Assembly (NCBI GenBank): GCA_018109965.1
Contig: JAGBFE010000018.1
Location: forward strand, 1-7,944
Source of the DNA: Oscillospiraceae bacterium
Lineage (GTDB): Bacteria; Bacillota_A; Clostridia; Oscillospirales; Ruminococcaceae
Direction: 5' to 3'
DNA length: 7,944 nucleotides
Shown here piece by piece: positions 1 to 5,326 of the stretch. The notes under the pieces are model-generated. The model had not been told where the DNA came from, searched no databases, and was given only the letters and a program-made list of their open reading frames with translations. The first letter of the stretch is position 1; each line of letters starts with the position of its first letter. A program made the position numbers and the translations under genes.

Positions 1-646
1 TCCCTTCAAAAGCTTTTACCACTACAGGCGCAAAAACAAGACCCGCAATTGCATCCATTGTGAGATATCCTTCACAGAAGCCTTTGATAAACGGTGCCTG
101 TGCATACGCCTGCTGTGCTGCTGCCACAGACTTTTCGCCTTTAAATGCAAATACAGCAAACAAAAAAACCAAAAGGACAATAAGCAACGGTGTAAGAATT
201 GTGCCAAGGCGGTCAACAAGCTTGCCAGGATTGAGAGAAAGCCAGCCTGAAAGAATAAAAAACACCACAGAATATCCTATCATCCACCACAGTGTATTTG
301 CCTCCTGTGGCAGATAAGGTGCTATTGACATTTCAAACGGAACACTTGCCGCACGCGGAATTGCCAGGCCCGGACCTATTGCAAGATACAGCAATACAGT
401 AAATATTACCGAAAATTTTTTGCCAACTCTGTCTGTCACAGCATCAAGCCCGCCTGTCTGAACCACAACAATAACAGCAAGCACCGGCAGAATAACTGCA
501 GTAATCAAAAAGCCTATGACGGACGGCAGGGTCTGGTTCCCTGCATTTTGTCCCAGAAACGGAGGAAAAATCAGGTTACCAGCTCCAAAGAACATCGAAA
601 ACAACATAAAACCGACAAAAATTATTTTATCCTTTTCTAATTTCAT
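1..646 (-). CDS. brnQ: Branched-chain amino acid transport system II carrier protein (BrnQ/LIVCS family), 5' part only
   Basis: Cation-coupled uptake of leucine, isoleucine and valine across the cytoplasmic membrane (family knowledge). The frame is open from the ATG at 646-644 to the left edge, 215 codons, so only the N-terminal half of a roughly 430-residue protein is present. The product begins MKLEKDKIIFVGFMLFSMFF and then reads FGAGNLIFPPFLG, the family's N-terminal signature. Later it shows GTILTPLLIVLLVFLF and the diagnostic EGYLTMDAIAGLVFAPVVVKA. Hydrophobic segments alternate with short loops, as expected of this 12-helix carrier. A strong AGGAGG at 655-660 sits 8 nt before the ATG, and a vegetative-type promoter lies just upstream, so this gene is probably transcribed independently of the sporulation genes. 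No frame disruption is seen. The family call is firm; the substrate is by family. Confidence 0.93.
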   Translation of the reverse strand, partial: MKLEKDKIIFVGFMLFSMFFGAGNLIFPPFLGQNAGNQTLPSVIGFLITAVILPVLAVIVVVQTGGLDAVTDRVGKKFSVIFTVLLYLAIGPGLAIPRAASVPFEMSIAPYLPQEANTLWWMIGYSVVFFILSGWLSLNPGKLVDRLGTILTPLLIVLLVFLFAVFAFKGEKSVAAAQQAYAQAPFIKGFCEGYLTMDAIAGLVFAPVVVKAFEG

Positions 647-678
647 TTGTAATTCCTCCTTTTTTGATATATGTATTA

Positions 679-706
679 AGTATAACATAACTATCTTAAT
701 ATGCAA
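679..706 (-). promoter_or_regulatory. Putative SigA-type promoter of brnQ with extended -10
   Basis: On the minus strand, TTGCAT (706-701, 4 of 6 to TTGACA) is followed after 16 nt by TATACT (684-679, 5 of 6 to TATAAT). TG one base before the -10 makes it an extended -10 (TGtTATACT). The transcript would start near 672, leaving a leader of about 25 nt, too short for a T-box or other riboswitch. Nothing resembling a T-box or a clear CodY box was seen between here and the ATG. Regulation by amino acids is therefore not visible. Confidence 0.55.
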
Positions 707-788
707 AATAATTATAGTTTATAACAACAAAATTGTATATTATTATAATATTTACCCGTGAAAAACTATCTGCTTGTAACAATGCACA
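707..788. other. AT-rich intergenic spacer, no gene seen
   Basis: This stretch lies between the ylmC terminator and the brnQ promoter. It is very AT-rich, with short A/T palindromic runs around 735-752, and contains no convincing coding frame, RNA gene or operator. The small plus-strand open frames crossing it have no ribosome binding site or recognisable product. Confidence 0.5.
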
Positions 789-822
789 AAGCTCAGTTAT
801 ATCAAAAGATGTAACTGAGCTT
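789..822 (-). terminator. Hairpin terminator after ylmC, possibly bidirectional
   Basis: AAGCTCAGTTA (789-799) pairs perfectly with TAACTGAGCTT (812-822). The pairing continues inward through a T.G wobble (800/811) and ATC/GAT (801-803 with 808-810) to an AAAA tetraloop at 804-807, giving a 15-bp stem. It begins 3 nt after the ylmC stop, so it most likely ends the sporulation transcript coming from the right. The T-run on the minus side is poor (TTTGTGCATTGTT); the plus-strand side (CTTTTATT) is slightly better. It also insulates brnQ. Confidence 0.8.
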
Positions 823-825
823 CTT

Positions 826-1107
826 TTATTCAATATTTATTGCAAATCTGCGTTTGCGTTTGTTTTCTTTTATTTCACAGTTATTTACCAAAACTGCATC
901 TTTACCTATGATTACTACATTATCCCACGGTATACGCACATCCTCTTCCCGCCCCAAAAGTCCAAAAAACTTGGGTCTGCCAAAAATGACAAGATATTGC
1001 ACCAATGCTGTTTCGCGGCAAAATTCTATATCATCCACTCTGCCTATATTTTGTCCCGTTGTTATGCTTATAACATCCTTCTGACTGAGCAGCGACAATG
1101 AAATCAC
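826..1107 (-). CDS. ylmC: YlmC/YmxH family PRC-barrel sporulation protein
   Basis: Small PRC-barrel protein, 93 residues with the start chosen here. Its biochemical role is not established; in Firmicutes it is regularly found just after sigG. The family fit shows in MISLSLLSQKDVISI at the N-terminus (close to what I recall of Bacillus YlmC, MISISEFQVKDV...), GQNIGRVDDIEF, and the core FGLLGREEDVRIPWDNVVII followed by GKDAVLV. The tail is basic (ENKRKRR). A GTG nine bases upstream (1116-1114) is also in frame but overlaps the AAGGAG ribosome binding site (1116-1121). The GTG at 1107-1105 lies 8 nt after that site and matches the family N-terminus, so it is preferred. The gene is the last of the spoIIGA-sigE-sigG-ylmC series, 74 nt after sigG, and is followed immediately by a terminator. 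The family call is firm; function is unknown. Confidence 0.88.
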   Translation of the reverse strand: MISLSLLSQKDVISITTGQNIGRVDDIEFCRETALVQYLVIFGRPKFFGLLGREEDVRIPWDNVVIIGKDAVLVNNCEIKENKRKRRFAINIE

Positions 1108-1115
1108 TCCATCCA

Positions 1116-1121
1116 CTCCTT
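1116..1121 (-). promoter_or_regulatory. Shine-Dalgarno deciding the ylmC start
   Basis: AAGGAG on the minus strand, 8 nt before GTG 1107-1105. The upstream in-frame GTG (1116-1114) shares a base with this site and is too close to be used, so the longer 96-residue version is unlikely. Confidence 0.75.
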
Positions 1122-1181
1122 ACTTTATATTTTAATTTAGTATATTCATAAGAAATGTATTTTGTTGTATTCATTATTCAT

Positions 1182-1958
1182 TTATATTTCCAGTTGTGTT
1201 TTGATATAACCTATCACGTTTTTTTCAATGCGGGAAACCTGTGCCTGACTGATACCGATTTCTTTTGCTACCTCGGTCTGTGTTTTGCCTTTTATAAATC
1301 TTAAATTCATAATACGCTTTTCCCGCTGTTTAAGGTTGTGAAGCACATCCTGCATTATTACCTTGGACTGAAAAGCATCTTCAAAGTTTTCACAGGAAAT
1401 CTGGTCCAGCAGATATACATCGTTTGCTTCATCGTTATACAAAGGCTCATACAGTGATATCGATGGCGACAGTGCTTCCAATGCTCTGCTGACCTGAAAA
1501 CAGGAACAATTGAGTTCCTGTGCAATATCATTGACTGTAGGCTCATTTCCGTCTATGTCAGTGAGTTTTTCTTTTACTGCAACAGCTTTGTATGCAAGGT
1601 CTTTTATTGAACGGCTTATTTTTACGGGCTGGTCGTCACGGATAAACCGTTTTATTTCACCAAGTATCATAACCACCCCATAGGTAGAAAACTGTACATT
1701 CAACGAAACATCAAAATTATTCAGTGCTTTTATGAGTCCTATACACCCAACCTGGAATAAATCATCAAAATCCACATTTTTATATCTGAACCGCTGGATT
1801 ATGCTTAAAACCAGCTTAAGGTTGCCCATTACAAGCATATCCTTTGCGCGCTTGTCTCCCGATTTCATTTTTTCTATGAGCATATTGCGTTCAGCTTCAT
1901 CCAACTCCGGCAAATCGGCTGTGTCAAATCCCGAGATTTCCACCTTTTTGTAATACAT
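1182..1958 (-). CDS. sigG: RNA polymerase sporulation sigma factor SigG (forespore)
   Basis: Late forespore sigma factor of the sigma-70 family, 258 residues (Bacillus SigG is about 260). The N-terminus MYYKKVEISGFDT matches the SigG-specific opening (KVEICGVDT in Bacillus). Region 2 is at about residues 46-108, with NLKLVLSIIQRF, DDLFQVGCIGLIKALNNFD, and then FSTYGVVMILGEIKRF. Region 3 follows with SRSIKDLAYKA and EPTVNDIAQEL, and region 4 ends in the helix-turn-helix KTQTEVAKEIGISQAQVSRI. Synteny right after sigE distinguishes it from SigF. The in-frame GTG at 1970-1968 is inside the ribosome binding site GAGGTGA (1973-1967); the ATG at 1958-1956 is 8 nt after it and is preferred. It lies 86 nt after sigE. 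Oddities: the usual YAVPMI of region 2 is YGVVMI (Gly94, Val96), and the position equivalent to Bacillus Asn45 is Met44. Confidence 0.93.
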   Translation of the reverse strand: MYYKKVEISGFDTADLPELDEAERNMLIEKMKSGDKRAKDMLVMGNLKLVLSIIQRFRYKNVDFDDLFQVGCIGLIKALNNFDVSLNVQFSTYGVVMILGEIKRFIRDDQPVKISRSIKDLAYKAVAVKEKLTDIDGNEPTVNDIAQELNCSCFQVSRALEALSPSISLYEPLYNDEANDVYLLDQISCENFEDAFQSKVIMQDVLHNLKQREKRIMNLRFIKGKTQTEVAKEIGISQAQVSRIEKNVIGYIKTQLEI

Positions 1959-1966
1959 AAAAATAA

Positions 1967-1973
1967 TCACCTC
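1967..1973 (-). promoter_or_regulatory. Shine-Dalgarno deciding the sigG start
   Basis: GAGGTGA on the minus strand, 8 nt before ATG 1958-1956. Its own GTG is in frame and would give a 262-residue product, but a codon inside the ribosome binding site is an unlikely start. The same GAGGTGA followed by 8 nt occurs before gerAA. Confidence 0.75.
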
Positions 1974-2039
1974 ATAACAAAGTTACAAGGTAATTATTTG
2001 CATGTTTATAATCTATTATTATTGGATATTTATGTTATG
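1973..2039 (-). promoter_or_regulatory. sigE-sigG intergenic: possible read-through hairpin and weak SigG-like promoter
   Basis: CATAACA (2039-2033) is the exact reverse complement of TGTTATG (1979-1973), whose last G is the first base of the sigG ribosome binding site. In a transcript reading through from sigE the two could pair and crowd the site. Between the arms, TAATA (2021-2017), 18 nt, AATAATT (1998-1992) loosely resembles a SigG promoter (gHATR / cATnHTA). Starting near 1985, it would give a leader lacking the left arm. The stem is only 7 bp with a 53-nt span, and the region is AT-rich, so chance matches are easy. Confidence 0.3.
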
Positions 2040-2044
2040 GAATT

Positions 2045-2743
2045 TTATACCGTTCTTTCAATTTCTTTTCTTAACTTTTTAAATATTCTTTTTTCAAGCC
2101 TGGATATATACGATTGGGAAATTCCGATTTCATCCGCTACTTCCTTTTGGGTTTTTTCGCTGTTTCCATTCAACCCAAAACGCATAAGTATTATCTCTCT
2201 TTCTCTGCCTGTCAGCGAATTTATCGACTGCCACAAAACCTGTTTTTCACTTTCCTGTTCAATATTTTTGCTTACTTCATATTCATCTGTGTAAAGCACA
2301 TCTATAAGATTGAGTTCATTGCCGTCACTGTCAACGCTGAGTGCATCATCAATGCTTACATCAACATTTCTGTTGCTTTGTTTGCGCAGATACATCAGTA
2401 TCTCGTTTTCCACACAGCGTGATGCGTAGGTAGCAAACTTGATATTTTTGGATGGGATAAACGAATTTACTGCTTTTATCAAACCAAGACTGCCTATGCT
2501 TGTCAGGTCGTCCACGCTTACTGCACTGCATTCAAACTTTTTAGCAATATATATTACAAGCCTAAGATTATGTACTATCATTTTTTCTCTCGCCTGTTTT
2601 TCGCCTCTTTCCAGACCTTCAAAAACTATCTGTTCCTCCTCCTGTGTCAGAGGCGGCGGCAATGTCTGCGGACCATTTATGTACCATATTATTTTTGATT
2701 TCAGCATCAGTGACGCAAATAAACTTTTGATAAACTTATCCAT
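2045..2743 (-). CDS. sigE: RNA polymerase sporulation sigma factor SigE precursor (mother cell)
   Basis: First mother-cell sigma factor, made as an inactive membrane-associated precursor and matured by SpoIIGA. It has 232 residues (Bacillus pro-SigE is about 239). The amphipathic pro-sequence is residues 1 to about 19-20 (MDKFIKSLFASLMLKSK), followed by WYINGPQTLPPPLT, equivalent to YYIGGSEALPPPLS at the Bacillus processing site. Region 2 shows NLRLVIYIAKKFE, DDLTSIGSLGLIKAVNSF, and KFATYASRCVENEILMYLRK. Region 3 has DSDGNELNLIDVL. Region 4 has LTGREREIILMRFGLNG and the helix-turn-helix KTQKEVADEIGISQSYISRL. The start ATG 2743-2741 has AAGGAGA close upstream. That site shares its AA with the TAA stop of spoIIGA (2755-2753), so the two genes are probably translationally coupled. 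The pro-sequence is about 8 residues shorter than in Bacillus. The call is firm. Confidence 0.95.
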   Translation of the reverse strand: MDKFIKSLFASLMLKSKIIWYINGPQTLPPPLTQEEEQIVFEGLERGEKQAREKMIVHNLRLVIYIAKKFECSAVSVDDLTSIGSLGLIKAVNSFIPSKNIKFATYASRCVENEILMYLRKQSNRNVDVSIDDALSVDSDGNELNLIDVLYTDEYEVSKNIEQESEKQVLWQSINSLTGREREIILMRFGLNGNSEKTQKEVADEIGISQSYISRLEKRIFKKLRKEIERTV

Positions 2744-2752
2744 AATTTCTCC

Positions 2753-3595
2753 TTACAGCTGTCTTTTTATACCTGCACCAAATATTGCATCAATATTTTC
2801 AGTCAAAGTATCCTTTGTAAATGCTATCAATATGTTATCTATTCTCTTATTTTCAACCATTATATATTGTCCCTTCAATGCGGGCAGCATTCCATTTCCC
2901 GATAAAGTGGTAAACATTACGGGAACAAATACATAGCTGACATCATCATATTTTCCATCAATAAAATTTGTAATATCTTTTGTTAATTTGTCCGGCAACA
3001 AATCCTTAACTTTTTCTGCACTTATAATTATGACATCTTTGTTTGATATTATATCCCTGACATTGAAGCCACTGTCATAAAACGATGATATATTGACCAG
3101 TTTAAAATCCGCAAAAAAAATATCCATTGTGTATTTTTGCCTTGGTGAAAATTTTTCTTTCAGCAGCTCTGCCACAAGAAGCAACATATATATTAAACCG
3201 GAAAACACAACAAGCATAACAGGGTTTATATCCATATAAAAAAACATATTGTTGTGATATACTGCCGGGCTTTTTAATGAAAGCGCAACAATTGCACCTG
3301 TCAGCAAAGCATTAAGCAACAGATAATACACAGTTTGCACCACAAGCTTTTTCCTGTCTTTATATCCAAAAGCAATAACCGAACATATTGTCAGTGATAA
3401 CATCTTTATTGATAAATCAATAAACACTTTTTCCGTTTGTACAAAAATATACAGGCAAAAAAAGGCCCCCACTGCCGATGCTGCAATTATGTTTTTTCTT
3501 TTATATGTATACCCCGACATAACAGACGAGGCTAAAAACAAAAAATAAGATATGACAAAGTTAATAATTATAAGCACATCAACATATATAACCAT
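2753..3595 (-). CDS. spoIIGA: SpoIIGA, sigma-E processing membrane aspartic protease
   Basis: Membrane-embedded protease that cleaves the pro-sequence from pro-SigE at the sporulation septum. It has 280 residues (Bacillus about 309). The N-terminal half is hydrophobic, with about five membrane segments at roughly 4-24, 35-53, 57-78, 86-106 and 122-143. The soluble C-terminal half carries the single aspartic-protease motif Asp174-Ser175-Gly176 (SSFYDSGFNVRDIIS), with KDVIIIS following as in the family's DTGN...PV pattern. Later come SYVFVPVMFTTLSGNGMLPAL and a closing beta-rich stretch, also typical. The usual Asn right after DTG/DSG is Phe here, with Asn one residue later. The start ATG 3595-3593 is preceded by GGTGG. 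It lies 73 nt downstream of gerAC and directly upstream of sigE, which confirms the identity despite modest conservation. Confidence 0.92.
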   Translation of the reverse strand: MVIYVDVLIIINFVISYFLFLASSVMSGYTYKRKNIIAASAVGAFFCLYIFVQTEKVFIDLSIKMLSLTICSVIAFGYKDRKKLVVQTVYYLLLNALLTGAIVALSLKSPAVYHNNMFFYMDINPVMLVVFSGLIYMLLLVAELLKEKFSPRQKYTMDIFFADFKLVNISSFYDSGFNVRDIISNKDVIIISAEKVKDLLPDKLTKDITNFIDGKYDDVSYVFVPVMFTTLSGNGMLPALKGQYIMVENKRIDNILIAFTKDTLTENIDAIFGAGIKRQL

Positions 3596-3618
3596 AAATC
3601 CACCGCCATAATTATCTT

Positions 3619-3647
3619 AATATAACAGCAATAAAAATTATGTCGGA
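3619..3647 (-). promoter_or_regulatory. Candidate spoIIGA promoter with an overlapping Spo0A-like box
   Basis: On the minus strand, CCGACA (3646-3641, 4 of 6 to TTGACA) lies 16 nt before TATATT (3624-3619, 5 of 6 to TATAAT) with an extended -10 TG (3627-3626). The plus strand over the -35 reads TGTCGGA (3641-3647), one mismatch from the Spo0A core TGTCGAA. In Bacillus the spoIIG operon is a Spo0A-activated SigA promoter, so this placement is sensible. GATAAT (3616-3611) is an alternative -10, with a long 24-nt spacer. Sequence matches alone are weak. Confidence 0.35.
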
Positions 3648-3668
3648 TTATCTATATATGTCTTATTT

Positions 3669-4526
3669 CTATTTTAAGTTGACTTGAATATCAACAGCAT
3701 TGCAGCTGCCAAGGTTGTCAAACCAGTTAAGTTTAAGTTTTTCTGTCATATACCTGTTGTCCAGCAAATAAATAATATTATTTTCAATGCTGTTCTGAGC
3801 AATCTCCATAAACTGCTGCTTGTTTGTTTTGTTTGATGGCATTCCTTTATAATTTTTTAACATCGCATCAACTGTAATATGTGCAGTATCATTTTTTACA
3901 GTGCAGAAAACAGTTATATTTTCAAGATTGGCAGACAGCTGCACTCCTTTATGTTCAAAAACATAGGTTCCATTATCTATGTTGTTTTTTATAATATCAA
4001 ACGCAAAACTTTGCTGCTGCGTGAGAATTGTATGCAGTTTGCTGTCTGCTATTACATTTTTGGTATTATCTGCAACATTTTCCACAATGCCGTTTATTTT
4101 TCCGTTTTCAATATAATAACTGTATATCGGATAACTATATTTCTTAAGCTCTGTATATTTTTCCGGGTCTGCATCTGTATATCCCTGAATAATAACTGTA
4201 TCCATACTGAATTTGGAATTCACCAGTCCGTTAAACAGTTCCTCAATATTATTTTCAATTATATTACTGTCACAGACAACATATCTGCACAGTTTCAGGT
4301 CATATTCATGGTCAGAAAGCAGTTGCACAAGAGTATTTTCTATACCTGTATTTTCTTTTTCTGCAATACTGTAACTTGGTTTGTCAGCTGAATAGTCATA
4401 GTAATATATTGAAATTTTATCATCACTTATCGTCAGCAGTTTTACAATACGTTTTTCGCCATACTCTTTGCAGCCTGTAACTGATAATACCAAAACCAAT
4501 ATGACCAATATTTTAGATAATTTCAT
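3669..4526 (-). CDS. gerAC: GerAC-like spore germination lipoprotein, short form
   Basis: Likely C subunit of a GerA-family germinant receptor, lipid-anchored on the outer face of the spore inner membrane. The N-terminus is a lipoprotein signal peptide: basic MKLSK, hydrophobic core ILVILVLVLS, lipobox Val16-Thr17-Gly18-Cys19. The mature protein has 267 residues of mixed alpha/beta type with no further membrane segment. The full length of 285 is well short of the usual roughly 370, and the family's post-cysteine WDRRE motif is not recognisable (CKEYGEKRIVKLL). Identification rests on the lipobox, the position as third gene behind gerAA and the membrane gene, and general pattern rather than strong motifs. 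The ATG 4526-4524 is 7 nt after AAGGAG and overlaps the end of the preceding gene by 14 nt, indicating coupling. No terminator follows. Confidence 0.68.
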   Translation of the reverse strand: MKLSKILVILVLVLSVTGCKEYGEKRIVKLLTISDDKISIYYYDYSADKPSYSIAEKENTGIENTLVQLLSDHEYDLKLCRYVVCDSNIIENNIEELFNGLVNSKFSMDTVIIQGYTDADPEKYTELKKYSYPIYSYYIENGKINGIVENVADNTKNVIADSKLHTILTQQQSFAFDIIKNNIDNGTYVFEHKGVQLSANLENITVFCTVKNDTAHITVDAMLKNYKGMPSNKTNKQQFMEIAQNSIENNIIYLLDNRYMTEKLKLNWFDNLGSCNAVDIQVNLK

Positions 4527-5325
4527 TTGTTTTCTCCTTGGTTTTTGGCATAAGTGTTTTTATTGACCAGGTATATAGCATAACTGCAGCAAAATAATCA
4601 AATGTATAATAAATCGTGAAAATATAGTCATATCTTTTGATTGTTTCGGTAAAAAATATCTGCGGCAAAGCCTGTAAAGGTGAAATACTGTACAGCATAT
4701 TTCCGCTTACACACAATCCCTGCAGAATTGTAATTACAATCATAAACAGTGATACCAGTGCTGTATAGTTTTTTTGGACATATATCCTTTGTTTTTTATC
4801 TTTAACTATTACTGAAATTGTAAAAATATCAAAAAAAACAAACAGTTTTTCTATATTGAAGTAAAAATCCTGACTGTTGGAATATATGTTGGCAACATTA
4901 AGTTCTTTGACAGACAGCAATATAATCAACACTGTAAATGATATGTTGAACATTATGAAAAAACTGTACATTAAATGTGTTTTTTCATAAATATAATTCC
5001 AGAAAATAAATATAACCGTTAACGAAAATATAACAATCCCAACGGTGTTTGAGCCGTGAAAGGTGTGAAAAAAAACAGCAAAATTTTTGAATAATATCAG
5101 CATTCTGAAAATAATCACTGATGTTGCTATTATCTTTGCTGTTTTATTTTCATATTTTATATTTTTAAACAACAGTATTGCTGCTGCGGCAATCATTGCC
5201 GATATAAAAATATGAATTATTCTGTCCCGGGGAAAAACAGCCTGTATATCCGTCATCATCATAAAATCCAGCAGTGCGCTGCAAAAAGAAAGTACTGTAA
5301 TCGTGTAAATATTTGTTTTTGTCAA
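4513..5325 (-). CDS. gerAB: GerAB-like membrane subunit of germinant receptor, shortened and divergent
   Basis: Polytopic membrane protein, 270 residues, with about eight hydrophobic segments (roughly 6-26, 35-54, 62-83, 95-112, 118-139, 157-175, 186-206, 236-258). Canonical GerAB proteins are APC-superfamily, about 365 residues and ten helices, and bind the germinant. The opening pattern (helix, then FPRDRIIHIFISAMIA) and the ending (SPLQALPQIFFTETIKRYDY, then a final helix and charged tail) fit GerAB in layout, but no strict signature is present. The call relies on position between gerAA and gerAC. It starts at TTG 5325-5323, one base after the gerAA stop and 8 nt after AAAGGA (5334-5339), and its end overlaps gerAC by 14 nt. 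Several membrane faces are Phe/Tyr-rich. It could instead be an unrelated membrane protein that has replaced GerAB. Confidence 0.6.
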   Translation of the reverse strand: MTKTNIYTITVLSFCSALLDFMMMTDIQAVFPRDRIIHIFISAMIAAAAILLFKNIKYENKTAKIIATSVIIFRMLILFKNFAVFFHTFHGSNTVGIVIFSLTVIFIFWNYIYEKTHLMYSFFIMFNISFTVLIILLSVKELNVANIYSNSQDFYFNIEKLFVFFDIFTISVIVKDKKQRIYVQKNYTALVSLFMIVITILQGLCVSGNMLYSISPLQALPQIFFTETIKRYDYIFTIYYTFDYFAAVMLYTWSIKTLMPKTKEKTNEII

Positions 5326-5326
5326 T

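Noticed and set aside
22..219. 65-codon minus-strand frame starting MLTALAQFLHRC
   Set aside because: Out-of-frame shadow inside brnQ, whose own frame is open to the window edge and carries family motifs.
647..788. T-box or CodY-controlled leader before brnQ
   Set aside because: The predicted leader is only about 25 nt and no T-box or CodY consensus was found in the spacer.
733..1101. 122-codon plus-strand open frame
   Set aside because: It runs antisense through the ylmC terminator and ylmC; the composition is biased and no start signal is seen.
1182..1958. Identification as SigF rather than SigG
   Set aside because: The KVEISGFDT N-terminus and position after sigE are SigG traits, and no spoIIAA/spoIIAB genes precede it.
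3879..4391. 170-codon plus-strand open frame
   Set aside because: Antisense to the GerAC-like lipoprotein gene, which has a proper signal peptide and ribosome binding site.
4513..5325. GerAB as a recently truncated pseudogene
   Set aside because: The frame is intact, with a good ribosome binding site, a start 1 nt after gerAA and overlap with gerAC. It looks like a stable short form.
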